Assembly: GCA_003481005.1 (NCBI GenBank)
Contig: QUKC01000003.1
Span: 124,001 to 188,000 of the forward strand
Length of the DNA stretch: 64,000 nt
Direction of reading: 5' to 3'
Origin: Firmicutes bacterium TM09-10
Lineage (GTDB): Bacteria > Bacillota > Clostridia > Lachnospirales > Lachnospiraceae
Shown: positions 34,414-42,530 of the stretch, piece after piece
How the letters are laid out: each line of letters starts with the position of its first letter
Position numbering within the stretch: the stretch's first letter is position 1
Program-made: the position numbers and the translations under genes
Notes under the pieces: model-generated
Databases searched by the model: none
The model's input: only the letters and a program-made list of their open reading frames with translations
Told to the model about the DNA's origin: nothing

Positions 34414-35373
34414 ATGTACGAAGACGAAGCGATTAAAAACAAAAAAGATATCGTCCTGGATCTTTCCGATACGGAAGCAACCGCCAAAATCTGCAAGGCG
34501 CTTTCCTCGGAAACCCGGCTGGAAATCCTCAAATGTCTGGTGGACAAATCCATGACCATTAGCGAGCTGGCGGAGGCTTTTTATCTGCCGATGTCCTCGA
34601 TGTGCCTGCATATTAAGACGCTCAGCGAAGCGAACCTGATCACGGTCGTTCCAAAGCCCGGACTGCGCGGTTCCCAGAAGCTCTGCGGCATCAAGACTGC
34701 CAATGTAACGCTGGATATTTTTGCTCATTTAAACAAGCTGACGCGCAAGCCGCCCGTCTATGTCAATATGCCGATCGGTCACTACAGCGACTGTCACATC
34801 CTCCCTCCCTGCGGAATCGCCTCTGCAGCTTCCTATGTATATTATGAGGACAGCCCCTACGGCTTTTATTCCCCCGACCGCACCGATGCTGCCCTGATCT
34901 GGCTGACGTCCGGCTTTCTGGAATATCAGTTTTCCAACTATCCGTTACAGCAGGATAAGGTGACGCAGATCGAATTTTCCTTTGAAATCTGCTCAGAAGC
35001 ACCCGGCTATAACAACAACTGGCCCTCCGACATCACCGTCGAACTAAATGGCAAAAAGATCACAACCTTCCATATCAAAGGGGATTACGGCGGCAGAAAA
35101 GGCATCTACAATCCGAGCTGGTGGAGCGAATCCAACACGCAGTACGGCGAATACAAAAAGATTTACATCACCCATCAGGGCTGTTATGCGGGCAACCAGA
35201 AAACATCGGATGAAACGATCAAAAGCCTCGGACTTCTCGACGGCTATTCCTTCTCTTTTACCCTAAAAGTTGACCCAGACAGCACAAACGTCGGCGGTAT
35301 GAACCTTTTCGGTAAGCATTTCGGGGATTACGCGCAGGATATTGTCATGAAAGTAGAATATGAAAATGACTGA
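34414..35373 (+). CDS. ArsR-type winged-helix regulator fused to a C-terminal beta-rich domain
   Basis: A 319-residue protein. Residues about 20-90 are an ArsR-type winged helix (KALSSETRLEILKCLVDK, MTISELAEAFYLPMSSMCLHI). The remaining 210 residues are beta-rich with many aromatic residues (EYQFSNYPLQQDKVTQIEF, WPSDITVELNGKKI, NPSWWSESNTQYGEYKKIYI), which looks like a jelly-roll or carbohydrate-binding fold. No ArsR metal-binding Cys motif is seen in the helix. I infer a sugar-responsive regulator of the surrounding glycan genes. GAGG precedes the start, and the next gene is only 13 bases downstream. Confidence 0.8.
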   Translation: MYEDEAIKNKKDIVLDLSDTEATAKICKALSSETRLEILKCLVDKSMTISELAEAFYLPMSSMCLHIKTLSEANLITVVPKPGLRGSQKLCGIKTANVTLDIFAHLNKLTRKPPVYVNMPIGHYSDCHILPPCGIASAASYVYYEDSPYGFYSPDRTDAALIWLTSGFLEYQFSNYPLQQDKVTQIEFSFEICSEAPGYNNNWPSDITVELNGKKITTFHIKGDYGGRKGIYNPSWWSESNTQYGEYKKIYITHQGCYAGNQKTSDETIKSLGLLDGYSFSFTLKVDPDSTNVGGMNLFGKHFGDYAQDIVMKVEYEND

Positions 35374-35386
35374 GAAGGGAGCAGAT

Positions 35387-36109
35387 ATGTTTCAACAGGA
35401 CAACGCATTTATCGTATTTTTGAATAAGCTGGCAGATATGGTCATTTTGAGCGTCCTTTTCTGCGTCTGCTGCCTGCCGGTCTTTACGATCGGCGCAGCA
35501 GACGCAGCGCTCTACCACACAGTCGTCAAAGTGCTCCGGCACAATCAGGGCTATGCCTTTGCGACGTTTCGGGATTCTTTCAAAGAAAACTTCCGGCAAT
35601 CCGTTCCCGCTACGCTTTTGTTCCTGCTCGCCTATGTGATGTTCGGTGCGACCTGCTATTTCTGCTATCAGCAGCCAGACAATCTGATCGCTGGCGTGTA
35701 CGTCGTATTCAGCATGCTTTCGATCCTGCTTCTGATCTTTGCACAGCTTCATTATTTCGCGCTGCTCGGACGATTCAACCTTTCTAAAAAAGAGCGGCAG
35801 ACGCTTACAGTCCGGCTCACATTCCGGCAGCTGCTGTCCAACTTTTTGCTACTGTGTATTCTGATTTTTGCGGCAGAGCTCGCCGTCTCCTATCCGCCGA
35901 CGCTGTTCATCGTCCCGGCTGCAGCCTGTTATTTAAACTCTCTCATTCAGGAGCGGCTGTTCCCGAAGTACATCCGGTATCAGGACGAAGAGGAACTCTG
36001 TAAGGAAGCTGAGAATCCGAGCGAAGATGAAAACTGCCCTACGACAGAGAATCTGAGTGGAGTGGAAAACTGCAAAGAAGAGGAAACTGTCACAGATGAA
36101 ACCATTTAG
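35387..36109 (+). CDS. YesL family protein (DUF624)
   Basis: A 240-residue membrane protein with about five hydrophobic segments (first at about 12-35, MVILSVLFCVCCLPVFTIGA) and the family end LFIVPAAACYLNSLIQERLF. The C-terminal 35 residues are acidic. DUF624/YesL proteins occur next to sugar ABC importers in Firmicutes, including rhamnogalacturonan loci, with no settled function. The start MFQQDNA has GGGAG 5 bases upstream. It probably forms an operon with the ArsR-type regulator. Confidence 0.85.
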   Translation: MFQQDNAFIVFLNKLADMVILSVLFCVCCLPVFTIGAADAALYHTVVKVLRHNQGYAFATFRDSFKENFRQSVPATLLFLLAYVMFGATCYFCYQQPDNLIAGVYVVFSMLSILLLIFAQLHYFALLGRFNLSKKERQTLTVRLTFRQLLSNFLLLCILIFAAELAVSYPPTLFIVPAAACYLNSLIQERLFPKYIRYQDEEELCKEAENPSEDENCPTTENLSGVENCKEEETVTDETI

Positions 36110-36198
36110 ACAGGGGACACTTGAGGCGATTGCAGAAATCATCGACCCAAAAGCACCGGACTGCCCATAACTCAAAAGCCCGGAGTTTTCCTTAACAA

Positions 36199-36237
36199 GA
36201 GGGACTGCCGCACAGTGCGACAGCCCCTCGCTTTTTT
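36199..36237 (+). terminator. Terminator after the YesL gene
   Basis: GAGGGACTGCCGCAC and GTGCGACAGCCCCTC pair with a few mismatches, followed by GCTTTTTT. It separates the plus-strand unit from the convergent GH43 gene. Confidence 0.8.
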
Positions 36238-37177
36238 ATACCGTCGGTGTCACCGACAGCACATCTCCATCAATTTTTAATTCATCAATTCTCGCACACC
36301 GCAGATCCTCTGTGACCGCAGGATCGTGCTCTACGTTATCGCGTCCATGATATACGATATACGCTTTTCCATCATCGAAAATCACACTGTTATGCCCCAT
36401 ACCCTCGATCTCTTTTGTTTTGAACAAAAGCGGCGCATACGTATGATCGTCCGGATATTTCGTCCACGGAAGTGTGCGCAGGTCTGCATCCTCCGGTCCA
36501 TGTGCGATGCTGTAGCCGATAAAATATGTCGGATTCTGATAGCATGCGCCGGAATACATCAGATAGTGCGTGCCTTCTTTGTAAAAATAGAACGCGCCCT
36601 CGATCGTATGCCAGTGCTGTCCTTTTTTGAAACGGTCTTTCTGATAAATCTCTTCATCGATCGTCGGACGCACGACGGCAACCGGCTTTCTCTCCAGGGT
36701 ATATGGATCTGTCAGCTTATCGCACTGGATAAACGTTCCCGCGCGCTCCGCCTCATAATCGTTGTTGCAGTAAAACAGATACAGCCCCGACGGTGTTTTG
36801 ACCGCATGCGCGTCAATGGAAAAAGGCGGCAGGAGCTTTTTTACCTGTTTGAACATCCCGGACGGCGAATCGGAAACCGCAACCCGCATCGTCTGTCCGT
36901 GCTCATCCTCGCAGTCTGCATCGAGACAGGAATAGTACATGTAATATTTTCCGTCCAGTTCGATCACACTCGGTGCCCAGCATTCCTTCTGCCCGGTCAT
37001 GTCCAGACAGCGCCCCTCATATTTCCAGCTCTCTTTTAAATGGTCGCTGGAATACAGCTGTGGACCTTCTCCGCCGCTCGCGTACAGATAATATCTTCCG
37101 TCCCCGGCTTTGATCATATAGGGATCAGCCTGCCCCAGAGGCGCCAGGTCATTTGCTTTTCTCTGATATAATTTCAC
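36236..37177 (-). CDS. Glycoside hydrolase family 43 protein
   Basis: A 313-residue five-bladed beta-propeller enzyme. The expected acids are visible: general base Asp18 in QADPY, transition-state Asp near 122 in SIDAHAVK, and the general acid Glu near 193 in TIEGAFYFY. GH43 members release arabinose, xylose or galactose from plant or host glycans. No signal peptide, so it acts on imported oligosaccharides. Translation probably starts at GTG 37177 with GGAGGG 4 bases upstream. It is the last gene of the ABC importer operon. Confidence 0.9.
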   Translation of the reverse strand: MKLYQRKANDLAPLGQADPYMIKAGDGRYYLYASGGEGPQLYSSDHLKESWKYEGRCLDMTGQKECWAPSVIELDGKYYMYYSCLDADCEDEHGQTMRVAVSDSPSGMFKQVKKLLPPFSIDAHAVKTPSGLYLFYCNNDYEAERAGTFIQCDKLTDPYTLERKPVAVVRPTIDEEIYQKDRFKKGQHWHTIEGAFYFYKEGTHYLMYSGACYQNPTYFIGYSIAHGPEDADLRTLPWTKYPDDHTYAPLLFKTKEIEGMGHNSVIFDDGKAYIVYHGRDNVEHDPAVTEDLRCARIDELKIDGDVLSVTPTV

Positions 37178-37208
37178 ATTTCCCTCCACATCTGTCAGGA
37201 TTTCGCCC

Positions 37209-38060
37209 TTATTTTACAGAGCTGTCGATCTGACCTTCGATGATATATTTTTGCAGGAACAGGTACAGCACAATAACAGGCAGCAGTCCGAGCGCACAGG
37301 TTGCACACGCTTTCGGCAGGTTTCCAACGCCGTTAGTACGGTTGAACGCGGATTTGATGACGAGGATAATCGTAAACTTCGACTTATCCTGCAGCAAATA
37401 CATCGGCATCAGGTAGTTGTTCCAGCAGCCAGTCGCAGACATGATAATTCTCGTTACCGTAACGGCTTTTAACTGCGGCATGATGATCTGTGCAAACGTT
37501 CGAAGGACGCCCGCGCCGTCAATCGCCGCCGCTTCATCCAGTGCAACCGGAATCGAAACGACAAAGTTGACGTACATGAACATCGTTCCGGGGATTCCGC
37601 CTGCCGCGGACAGCAGCGCCAGTCCGTAGAGCGTATTTGTCATATGAAATTTTACCATTAAACCGTAAGTACCGACCAACAGTGCAACGCCGGGAATCAT
37701 CATGATGCCCATGTTGACATTTCGGATGGATTCTGCAATTTTACCGTTGCTTCTCGCAAGACCGTAAGCTGCAAGCGCGGAAAAAACGATTTCCAGAACG
37801 ACAGTTTCCACAACGAGGACAATGGAATTCTTAAAGCCCATCCAGAGGTCGCCGCTTTTGAATACATCGATATAATTCTGGAAATTCCACATCGCAGGAA
37901 GGGATAATTTCGAGCCGACGTCCTGAATCGTCCGAAACGACAGGTTCAGCATGATGTAAATCGGCAGCAGATAAATCAGGATCAGCAGAACCGCCACGAT
38001 ATAACACCACCATGTGGAATGGGTATTCGGGCCTTTTGCTTTTTTGAGTCTGGCTTTCAT
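37209..38060 (-). CDS. Carbohydrate ABC transporter permease (MalG type)
   Basis: A 283-residue permease with six membrane segments. The conserved EAA loop is VALDEAAAIDGAGVLRTFAQI (near 175), where it contacts an ATPase. The N-terminus is basic and the C-terminus short, as usual in MalG-type sugar permeases. It starts directly after the stop of the partner permease. No ATPase is encoded in the operon, so a shared MsmK-type ATPase elsewhere is likely. Confidence 0.94.
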   Translation of the reverse strand: MKARLKKAKGPNTHSTWWCYIVAVLLILIYLLPIYIMLNLSFRTIQDVGSKLSLPAMWNFQNYIDVFKSGDLWMGFKNSIVLVVETVVLEIVFSALAAYGLARSNGKIAESIRNVNMGIMMIPGVALLVGTYGLMVKFHMTNTLYGLALLSAAGGIPGTMFMYVNFVVSIPVALDEAAAIDGAGVLRTFAQIIMPQLKAVTVTRIIMSATGCWNNYLMPMYLLQDKSKFTIILVIKSAFNRTNGVGNLPKACATCALGLLPVIVLYLFLQKYIIEGQIDSSVK

Positions 38061-38930
38061 TTAATATTCCACCTCCTTCTTCCGAAGGTACATATTGACC
38101 GGAAGCGCAACGATCAGAATGATGAAAAACGTCATGATACCGACTGCAGACGCATAGCCCGCTTTTTCATCATTGAAATACAGCTGCGAAATGTAGAACG
38201 AAAGGGACATGGATTTCCGGTTCGGACCGCCGCCCGACATCGCAACGATCGCATCGAACAGCTTGAAGCCGCCGATCAGGTTCGTCACAACTGCCGTCGT
38301 AATCGACGGAATCAGAAGCGGAAGCGTCACATAGAAAAATTCCTTCACACGGTTTGCGCCGTCCAGCCGCGCCGCCTCTTTATACATCGACGGAATATTC
38401 TGCAGGCCGGCAAGATAAATAATCATACAAAGTCCCATGTACTGCCAGGAGTTTGCAAGCGTAATCATGATCGTGGACGACAGACCGGTCTTCATCCAGT
38501 ACACACCGGAAAGTCCGAGCAGCCCGAGCAGCTCGTTGAATACGCCGCCTTCCACCTGCACGAAATAGTACAGGATCTGACCCATAATAAATGCGGAAAT
38601 CATGATCGGCATATACAAAATCACGCGAACCGCATTTCTTCCTTTAAATTTATTGTTCAAAAACAAAGCGGCCGCAAGACCGAGAATATTCTGCAAAATG
38701 GTAGATCCAAAGCCGTAAATAAACGTGTTGAGCGTAGCCAACCAGAACAGTTTGTCGGTAAAAATGTTTTCAAAATTTTTGAGTCCGTACCAGCGCATTT
38801 TCTGAGAATATCCGTTCCATTTAAAAAACGAAATACGGACAGCATTGACCAACGGCGCAGCGATAAACAGAATCATCAACACCAGCGCCGGGATCGTCAA
38901 AGCGAGGTACATCCATTTCCTCTTTTTCAA
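38061..38930 (-). CDS. Carbohydrate ABC transporter permease (MalF type)
   Basis: A 289-residue permease with six membrane segments; the EAA loop is PSMYKEAARLDGANRVKEFF (near 175). It pairs with the following MalG-type subunit. I start at TTG 38930 (MKKRKWMYL) because AGGGGG lies 7 bases upstream; the longer version from TTG 38951 has no good site. Confidence 0.93.
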   Translation of the reverse strand: MKKRKWMYLALTIPALVLMILFIAAPLVNAVRISFFKWNGYSQKMRWYGLKNFENIFTDKLFWLATLNTFIYGFGSTILQNILGLAAALFLNNKFKGRNAVRVILYMPIMISAFIMGQILYYFVQVEGGVFNELLGLLGLSGVYWMKTGLSSTIMITLANSWQYMGLCMIIYLAGLQNIPSMYKEAARLDGANRVKEFFYVTLPLLIPSITTAVVTNLIGGFKLFDAIVAMSGGGPNRKSMSLSFYISQLYFNDEKAGYASAVGIMTFFIILIVALPVNMYLRKKEVEY

Positions 38931-38953
38931 TTCAGAACCCCCTTTAGCCAAAA

Positions 38954-38981
38954 GAGGTGAGATGGCATTGCCACCTCACCA
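38954..38981 (-). promoter_or_regulatory. Hairpin between the binding-protein and permease genes
   Basis: GGTGAG (38956-38961) and CTCACC (38975-38980) form a stem with extra inner pairing (GGC/GCC). Such hairpins often protect the binding-protein mRNA and lower permease expression. Confidence 0.5.
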
Positions 38982-39016
38982 TCTTTATAAAATCCGTTCA
39001 GTTATTTCGGTTCTTC

Positions 39017-40381
39017 TCAGCCTTCCTGTGCAGCATCGTAAAGATCCTGATAGTTCTCAAGCAGATACTCGATCACTTCGTCCTGTCCGGCTTCGCTGTC
39101 ATCATCAAAGAGCATGTCGCTTGCATTGCCGAAAATAGACCACATGCCGGACGGCATATACTGTCTGTCCCAAAGGTTCTCATAGAAGATATCGCAATCT
39201 GCGCATTTTTCTTTCATTTCCTGGAATACCTGCAGGCCATAGCTGTCGTCGATTTCCATCGTGGACTTTAAGCAGCTGATCTTACCAGTTGCAGCGTTCA
39301 TTTCCTGTGCAACTTCCGGACGTGCCATGTATTCAAGGAACAGCTTTGCAGCATCTGCATTCCCGGTGTCTTTCCAGATACCGAACGTATCGCCCTCACC
39401 GATGCCGACATGCTCTTTGCCGCCTTCTTTGGATGCGAAAGAGGGCATGAATGCGAAGCGGGCATCAGGATTCAAGCTTAAGCAGGTCAGCATAACGGAC
39501 GGGTCATTGCCAAGGCTGAATGCGCCCTTACCAGCTGCAAAACGCTCTGTCATGTCTGTGTCCGCCATGGTCAGGATGTCGTCATAGTAATATCCGGAGT
39601 CAATCCAGTTTGCCATGTATTTTACAAGAGAATCCTTGTAATCCTGCCAGTCGAAGGAGCCGTCCAGCATCGCTGCGGAATCCTCAAACATTTCGCCCTC
39701 ATAGCTTACGAACGTACCGGCGAAGTTTGCCAACAAACCGGGGTTAGATACTACGTTGAGCGGTGTAAGTCCGCTTGCTTTGATCTTAGCACATGCTTCT
39801 GTAAAATCATCCCAAGTGTGGATCGCATACGGATCTACACCAGCCGCATCACAGGCATCCAGATTTACCAGCGTGCCGTTGATCAGTTCAGAAATCATCA
39901 GGACGTAAATTGCACCGTCGTCGTCCTGAATAACGCCGAGTGCGGATTCATCATAATCGGAAATCCACGGCTGATCCTGTAAGTTCATCAGATATTCTTT
40001 GTAACGTAAGAGCGACCATCCGTGTGTCTGGAAAACGTCAGGAAGCTCGTTGGATGCCATACGGGTCTTTAACGTATTCTCATAGTCGCCGCCGTATTCT
40101 GCGATATTTACCGTAACACCATATTCTTCTTCAAATTTATCAACCAGTCCCTGAAACGTCGTCGCCTGATCGCCAGTATAGGTAACTGCAACTTCAAGAG
40201 TCGATCCGCTGACATCTGTATCCGCTGCTACTGCGCTTTCCGCAGGCGCTGCAGCTTCTTCTTTAGTTGCAGAGTCATCGGTTGTTGCTGCCGGTGCACT
40301 TGTGTTCTGGCTTCCGCAGGCTGCCAGCGACATTACCATTGCTGTTGATAATAAAATACTCCCAAGTTTCTTCATACTCAT
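39017..40381 (-). CDS. Sugar ABC transporter substrate-binding lipoprotein
   Basis: A 454-residue extracellular solute-binding protein. The signal MSMKKLGSILLSTAMVMSLA ends in a lipobox with lipidated Cys22. The mature part follows the family 1 pattern: VAVTYTGDQATTFQGLVDKF, QTHGWSLLRYK, AAKLFLEYMARPEVAQEMN. It should capture an oligosaccharide for the two permeases encoded downstream. GGAGG lies 8 bases before the first Met. Confidence 0.94.
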   Translation of the reverse strand: MSMKKLGSILLSTAMVMSLAACGSQNTSAPAATTDDSATKEEAAAPAESAVAADTDVSGSTLEVAVTYTGDQATTFQGLVDKFEEEYGVTVNIAEYGGDYENTLKTRMASNELPDVFQTHGWSLLRYKEYLMNLQDQPWISDYDESALGVIQDDDGAIYVLMISELINGTLVNLDACDAAGVDPYAIHTWDDFTEACAKIKASGLTPLNVVSNPGLLANFAGTFVSYEGEMFEDSAAMLDGSFDWQDYKDSLVKYMANWIDSGYYYDDILTMADTDMTERFAAGKGAFSLGNDPSVMLTCLSLNPDARFAFMPSFASKEGGKEHVGIGEGDTFGIWKDTGNADAAKLFLEYMARPEVAQEMNAATGKISCLKSTMEIDDSYGLQVFQEMKEKCADCDIFYENLWDRQYMPSGMWSIFGNASDMLFDDDSEAGQDEVIEYLLENYQDLYDAAQEG

Positions 40382-40573
40382 ACGAAAGTCCTCCTTCAGA
40401 GCTATGAATCCAAATACCCTTTGTATACCTTCTGCCTGTTCCCCTTTTCACCATATCGTTACAGTTTTTCTGTATTAGCAAACAAATTCACTGTAATGCT
40501 GCTGTTTTATCTCTTTTTAATTTGCTAGACAGATGTTTGCTTTTTTCAGCTAAAATAATCTTTTTGACGAATT

Positions 40574-40585
40574 GATAGCGCTATC
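40574..40585. promoter_or_regulatory. LacI-type palindrome in the sugar ABC leader
   Basis: GATAGCGCTATC, a perfect 12-base dyad with the AGCGCT core favoured by LacI/GalR and CcpA proteins. It lies about 24-35 bases downstream of the predicted start of transcription, a roadblock position, and may give catabolite repression. Confidence 0.55.
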
Positions 40586-40615
40586 TTTTATGTCAAGTTC
40601 ATTATTTATATACTT

Positions 40616-40644
40616 ATTGTATATGAGAATTCTGAAAAATTCAA
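40616..40644 (-). promoter_or_regulatory. Predicted promoter of the sugar ABC operon
   Basis: On the minus strand TTGAAT (40639-40644), 17 bases, TACAAT (40616-40621), giving a leader of about 225 bases. Other TTGACA elements nearby lack a fitting -10. Confidence 0.55.
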
Positions 40645-40683
40645 TAGTTATCGTTTAATTTGCATAAGATATATGTCAATGCA

Positions 40684-40706
40684 AATTTTAGTACATTTTT
40701 TGTGTA
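40684..40706. promoter_or_regulatory. Shared operator candidate, copy 2 (TACAT-N5-GTGTA)
   Basis: ATTTTAGTACATTTTTTGTG leading into TACAT (40692-40696) and GTGTA (40702-40706). It matches the site at 34255-34278 in sequence, in orientation, and in distance to the minus-strand -10 (about 81 against 79 bases). Confidence 0.55.
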
Positions 40707-40726
40707 GCTTTTATTTTGTCATGGAC

Positions 40727-40775
40727 CAAACAGTGCAGTCAGACCGAATCCACGAACTGACTGCGCCTGTTTTTT
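40727..40775. terminator. Hairpin downstream of the ABC-2 exporter operon's last gene region
   Basis: AAACAG-GCAGTCAG and CTGACTGC-CTGTTT arms pair with two mismatches. T run is best on the plus strand, but it probably also ends the minus-strand exporter operon. The following stretch to 40907 holds nothing I can recognise. Confidence 0.6.
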
Positions 40776-40907
40776 GACTTTTCACATATTCCGTCGATGT
40801 ATCGTTTTCCGTCGCCCGACGTCTGCTTTTTGATCTGCTCGCCGACTCATCGCTTTCTACCGCCAAGTGCCTTACGCACTCACCGGCATATTCCACCACC
40901 CGACTTC

Positions 40908-41726
40908 TTACGTGCTTGCCGATGTATAATTCTTCACCGCCTGATTCCACACCGCCCGTGCGATCAAAAAGAATACGATCGGTGCAGCGACGCCCCAGAC
41001 TGCCATCGGAGCAGACAACTCGCCCATCAAAAACAGCCCCGGAAAGTTCGTGATGACAAACAACGGCAACAGAAACGTTCCGATACGCTGCATCCACTTG
41101 CCGTAAATGAGCTGCGGCATGTTGTTGAAGTCCCACACTGCCGCCGTCAGATCCGCGATGCCGTTCGTTGCCGTCGTCCAGAACACCAGAAGATGCGGCA
41201 GCAAAAACAGGCTGTAGGTCAAAAGCGCGCCGCAGATCAGGAAAAAGAGAAAGCCTGCGATCGAGCCGACCGTCACGGGAAGTCCTGCCCGATGCCAGCC
41301 GATCCCGATCATGACGATTCCCGCAGCCGCATCCGGCACAAGCAGCGACAGATCCAGTCGCTGCATTGTCACCAGAAACTGCGCCGCAACCGGTTTTACC
41401 AGATACATGTCGAGTTTTCCATCCCGAATCATCGTCGTCAATGACGTAAAGTTCGGGTAATATAGCATGTAAACGCCGGTCAGCAGAATGTACACCCCAA
41501 TGAACAATAAAATATGATCCGGCGTCAGGACTCCGATTTTGATACCTGCCCGGTAAACCACCGCCACATACAAAAGTTTGATCAACAACCAACCGGTTTC
41601 CACCAAAACGCCCGCTGCAAAGTTGATCCGGTATTCCAGCTGCGCCATCAGGGACATTTTCAGAAATACGAACAGCAGTTTTCCATACCTTATAAATGTA
41701 TTCAAAATACCAGTTTTCTTTTCCAT
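40908..41726 (-). CDS. ABC-2 family transporter permease (second subunit)
   Basis: A 272-residue membrane protein with six predicted segments, of the ABC-2/DUF990 group. YRINFAAGVLVETGWLLIK and RDGKLDMYLVKPV are typical; the latter segment is shared with its neighbour (GGLNKYLIRPV). It should pair with the adjacent permease and the ATPase to form an exporter. Export of a drug, peptide or lipid is possible. It starts 3 bases after the other permease. Confidence 0.88.
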   Translation of the reverse strand: MEKKTGILNTFIRYGKLLFVFLKMSLMAQLEYRINFAAGVLVETGWLLIKLLYVAVVYRAGIKIGVLTPDHILLFIGVYILLTGVYMLYYPNFTSLTTMIRDGKLDMYLVKPVAAQFLVTMQRLDLSLLVPDAAAGIVMIGIGWHRAGLPVTVGSIAGFLFFLICGALLTYSLFLLPHLLVFWTTATNGIADLTAAVWDFNNMPQLIYGKWMQRIGTFLLPLFVITNFPGLFLMGELSAPMAVWGVAAPIVFFLIARAVWNQAVKNYTSAST

Positions 41727-41729
41727 CCG

Positions 41730-42530
41730 TCAGCCTCCTACCGCAGCAAAGCGCTGCAGTCCTTTTTTCCACATCATCTGCCCCAGTCCCCAGAAAAATG
41801 CGATCCACGCAAGCTGGCACAGCATTCCGGTGCCAATTGCTCCCATCGAAAGCTTTCCATTGATAATGTTGACCGGAAACTGCGTCGTATACCCGAACGG
41901 AAGCAGAGAGATCAGAAGCGCCGCCGTTTTTCCGAAAATATCCATGGGGAACACGCCGCCGCTGACAACAACCAGCACCACGCTGACTGTTCCGAACAGC
42001 AGATGCACGTCCGTCAGCCAGAAGCTCAACAACGCCACGCAGTAAAAGATAAAGAAATTCAGGATCACTGCCAGAACCAGCCCCACCAAAAACAGCACGA
42101 TTCGAACCAAAGACAGCTTCAGTCCGAGAAATATGCTTGAAAATGCAACCAGTACAGACGTACAGATCAGCAGTAAAATCAGCTGCGGCATCTTTTCCCC
42201 GAGATAGCTGCAGAACCGGTAGCCGCAGTAGTTGACCGGGCGGATCAGATATTTATTCAGCCCGCCGTCCTTGATGTCCTCGTTGATCTGATATTCGAAC
42301 CCGGTAATAACCAGCTTCGACACCAGCCCGGCAAGCAGCGTATACACGATAATTTCCGTATAGGAATAGCCCGTCATCGCTCCCGCATCCCCGTTGCCGT
42401 ATAGATAATTCCACAAAAAGGTCTGAATGATGATTGGAAAAATCGTACTCAACAATGTCAGCACCATATTTGCCCGGTATTCCAGAGAAGTTTCCACTCC
42501 CATCTGATACACGCATCGATACAGCTTCAT
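41730..42530 (-). CDS. ABC-2 family transporter permease (first subunit)
   Basis: A 266-residue protein with six predicted membrane segments. GVETSLEYRANMVLTLLS and KDGGLNKYLIRPVNY resemble the partner subunit, so the two arose by duplication. Its start overlaps the ATPase stop by 4 bases (ATGA), and it is therefore coupled to the ATPase. Confidence 0.88.
   Translation of the reverse strand: MKLYRCVYQMGVETSLEYRANMVLTLLSTIFPIIIQTFLWNYLYGNGDAGAMTGYSYTEIIVYTLLAGLVSKLVITGFEYQINEDIKDGGLNKYLIRPVNYCGYRFCSYLGEKMPQLILLLICTSVLVAFSSIFLGLKLSLVRIVLFLVGLVLAVILNFFIFYCVALLSFWLTDVHLLFGTVSVVLVVVSGGVFPMDIFGKTAALLISLLPFGYTTQFPVNIINGKLSMGAIGTGMLCQLAWIAFFWGLGQMMWKKGLQRFAAVGG

Noticed and set aside
40711..41820. 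Minus-strand ORF (369 codons) in another frame of the ABC-2 permease genes
   Set aside because: It overlaps two well-supported permease genes in a different frame and has no recognisable motifs.
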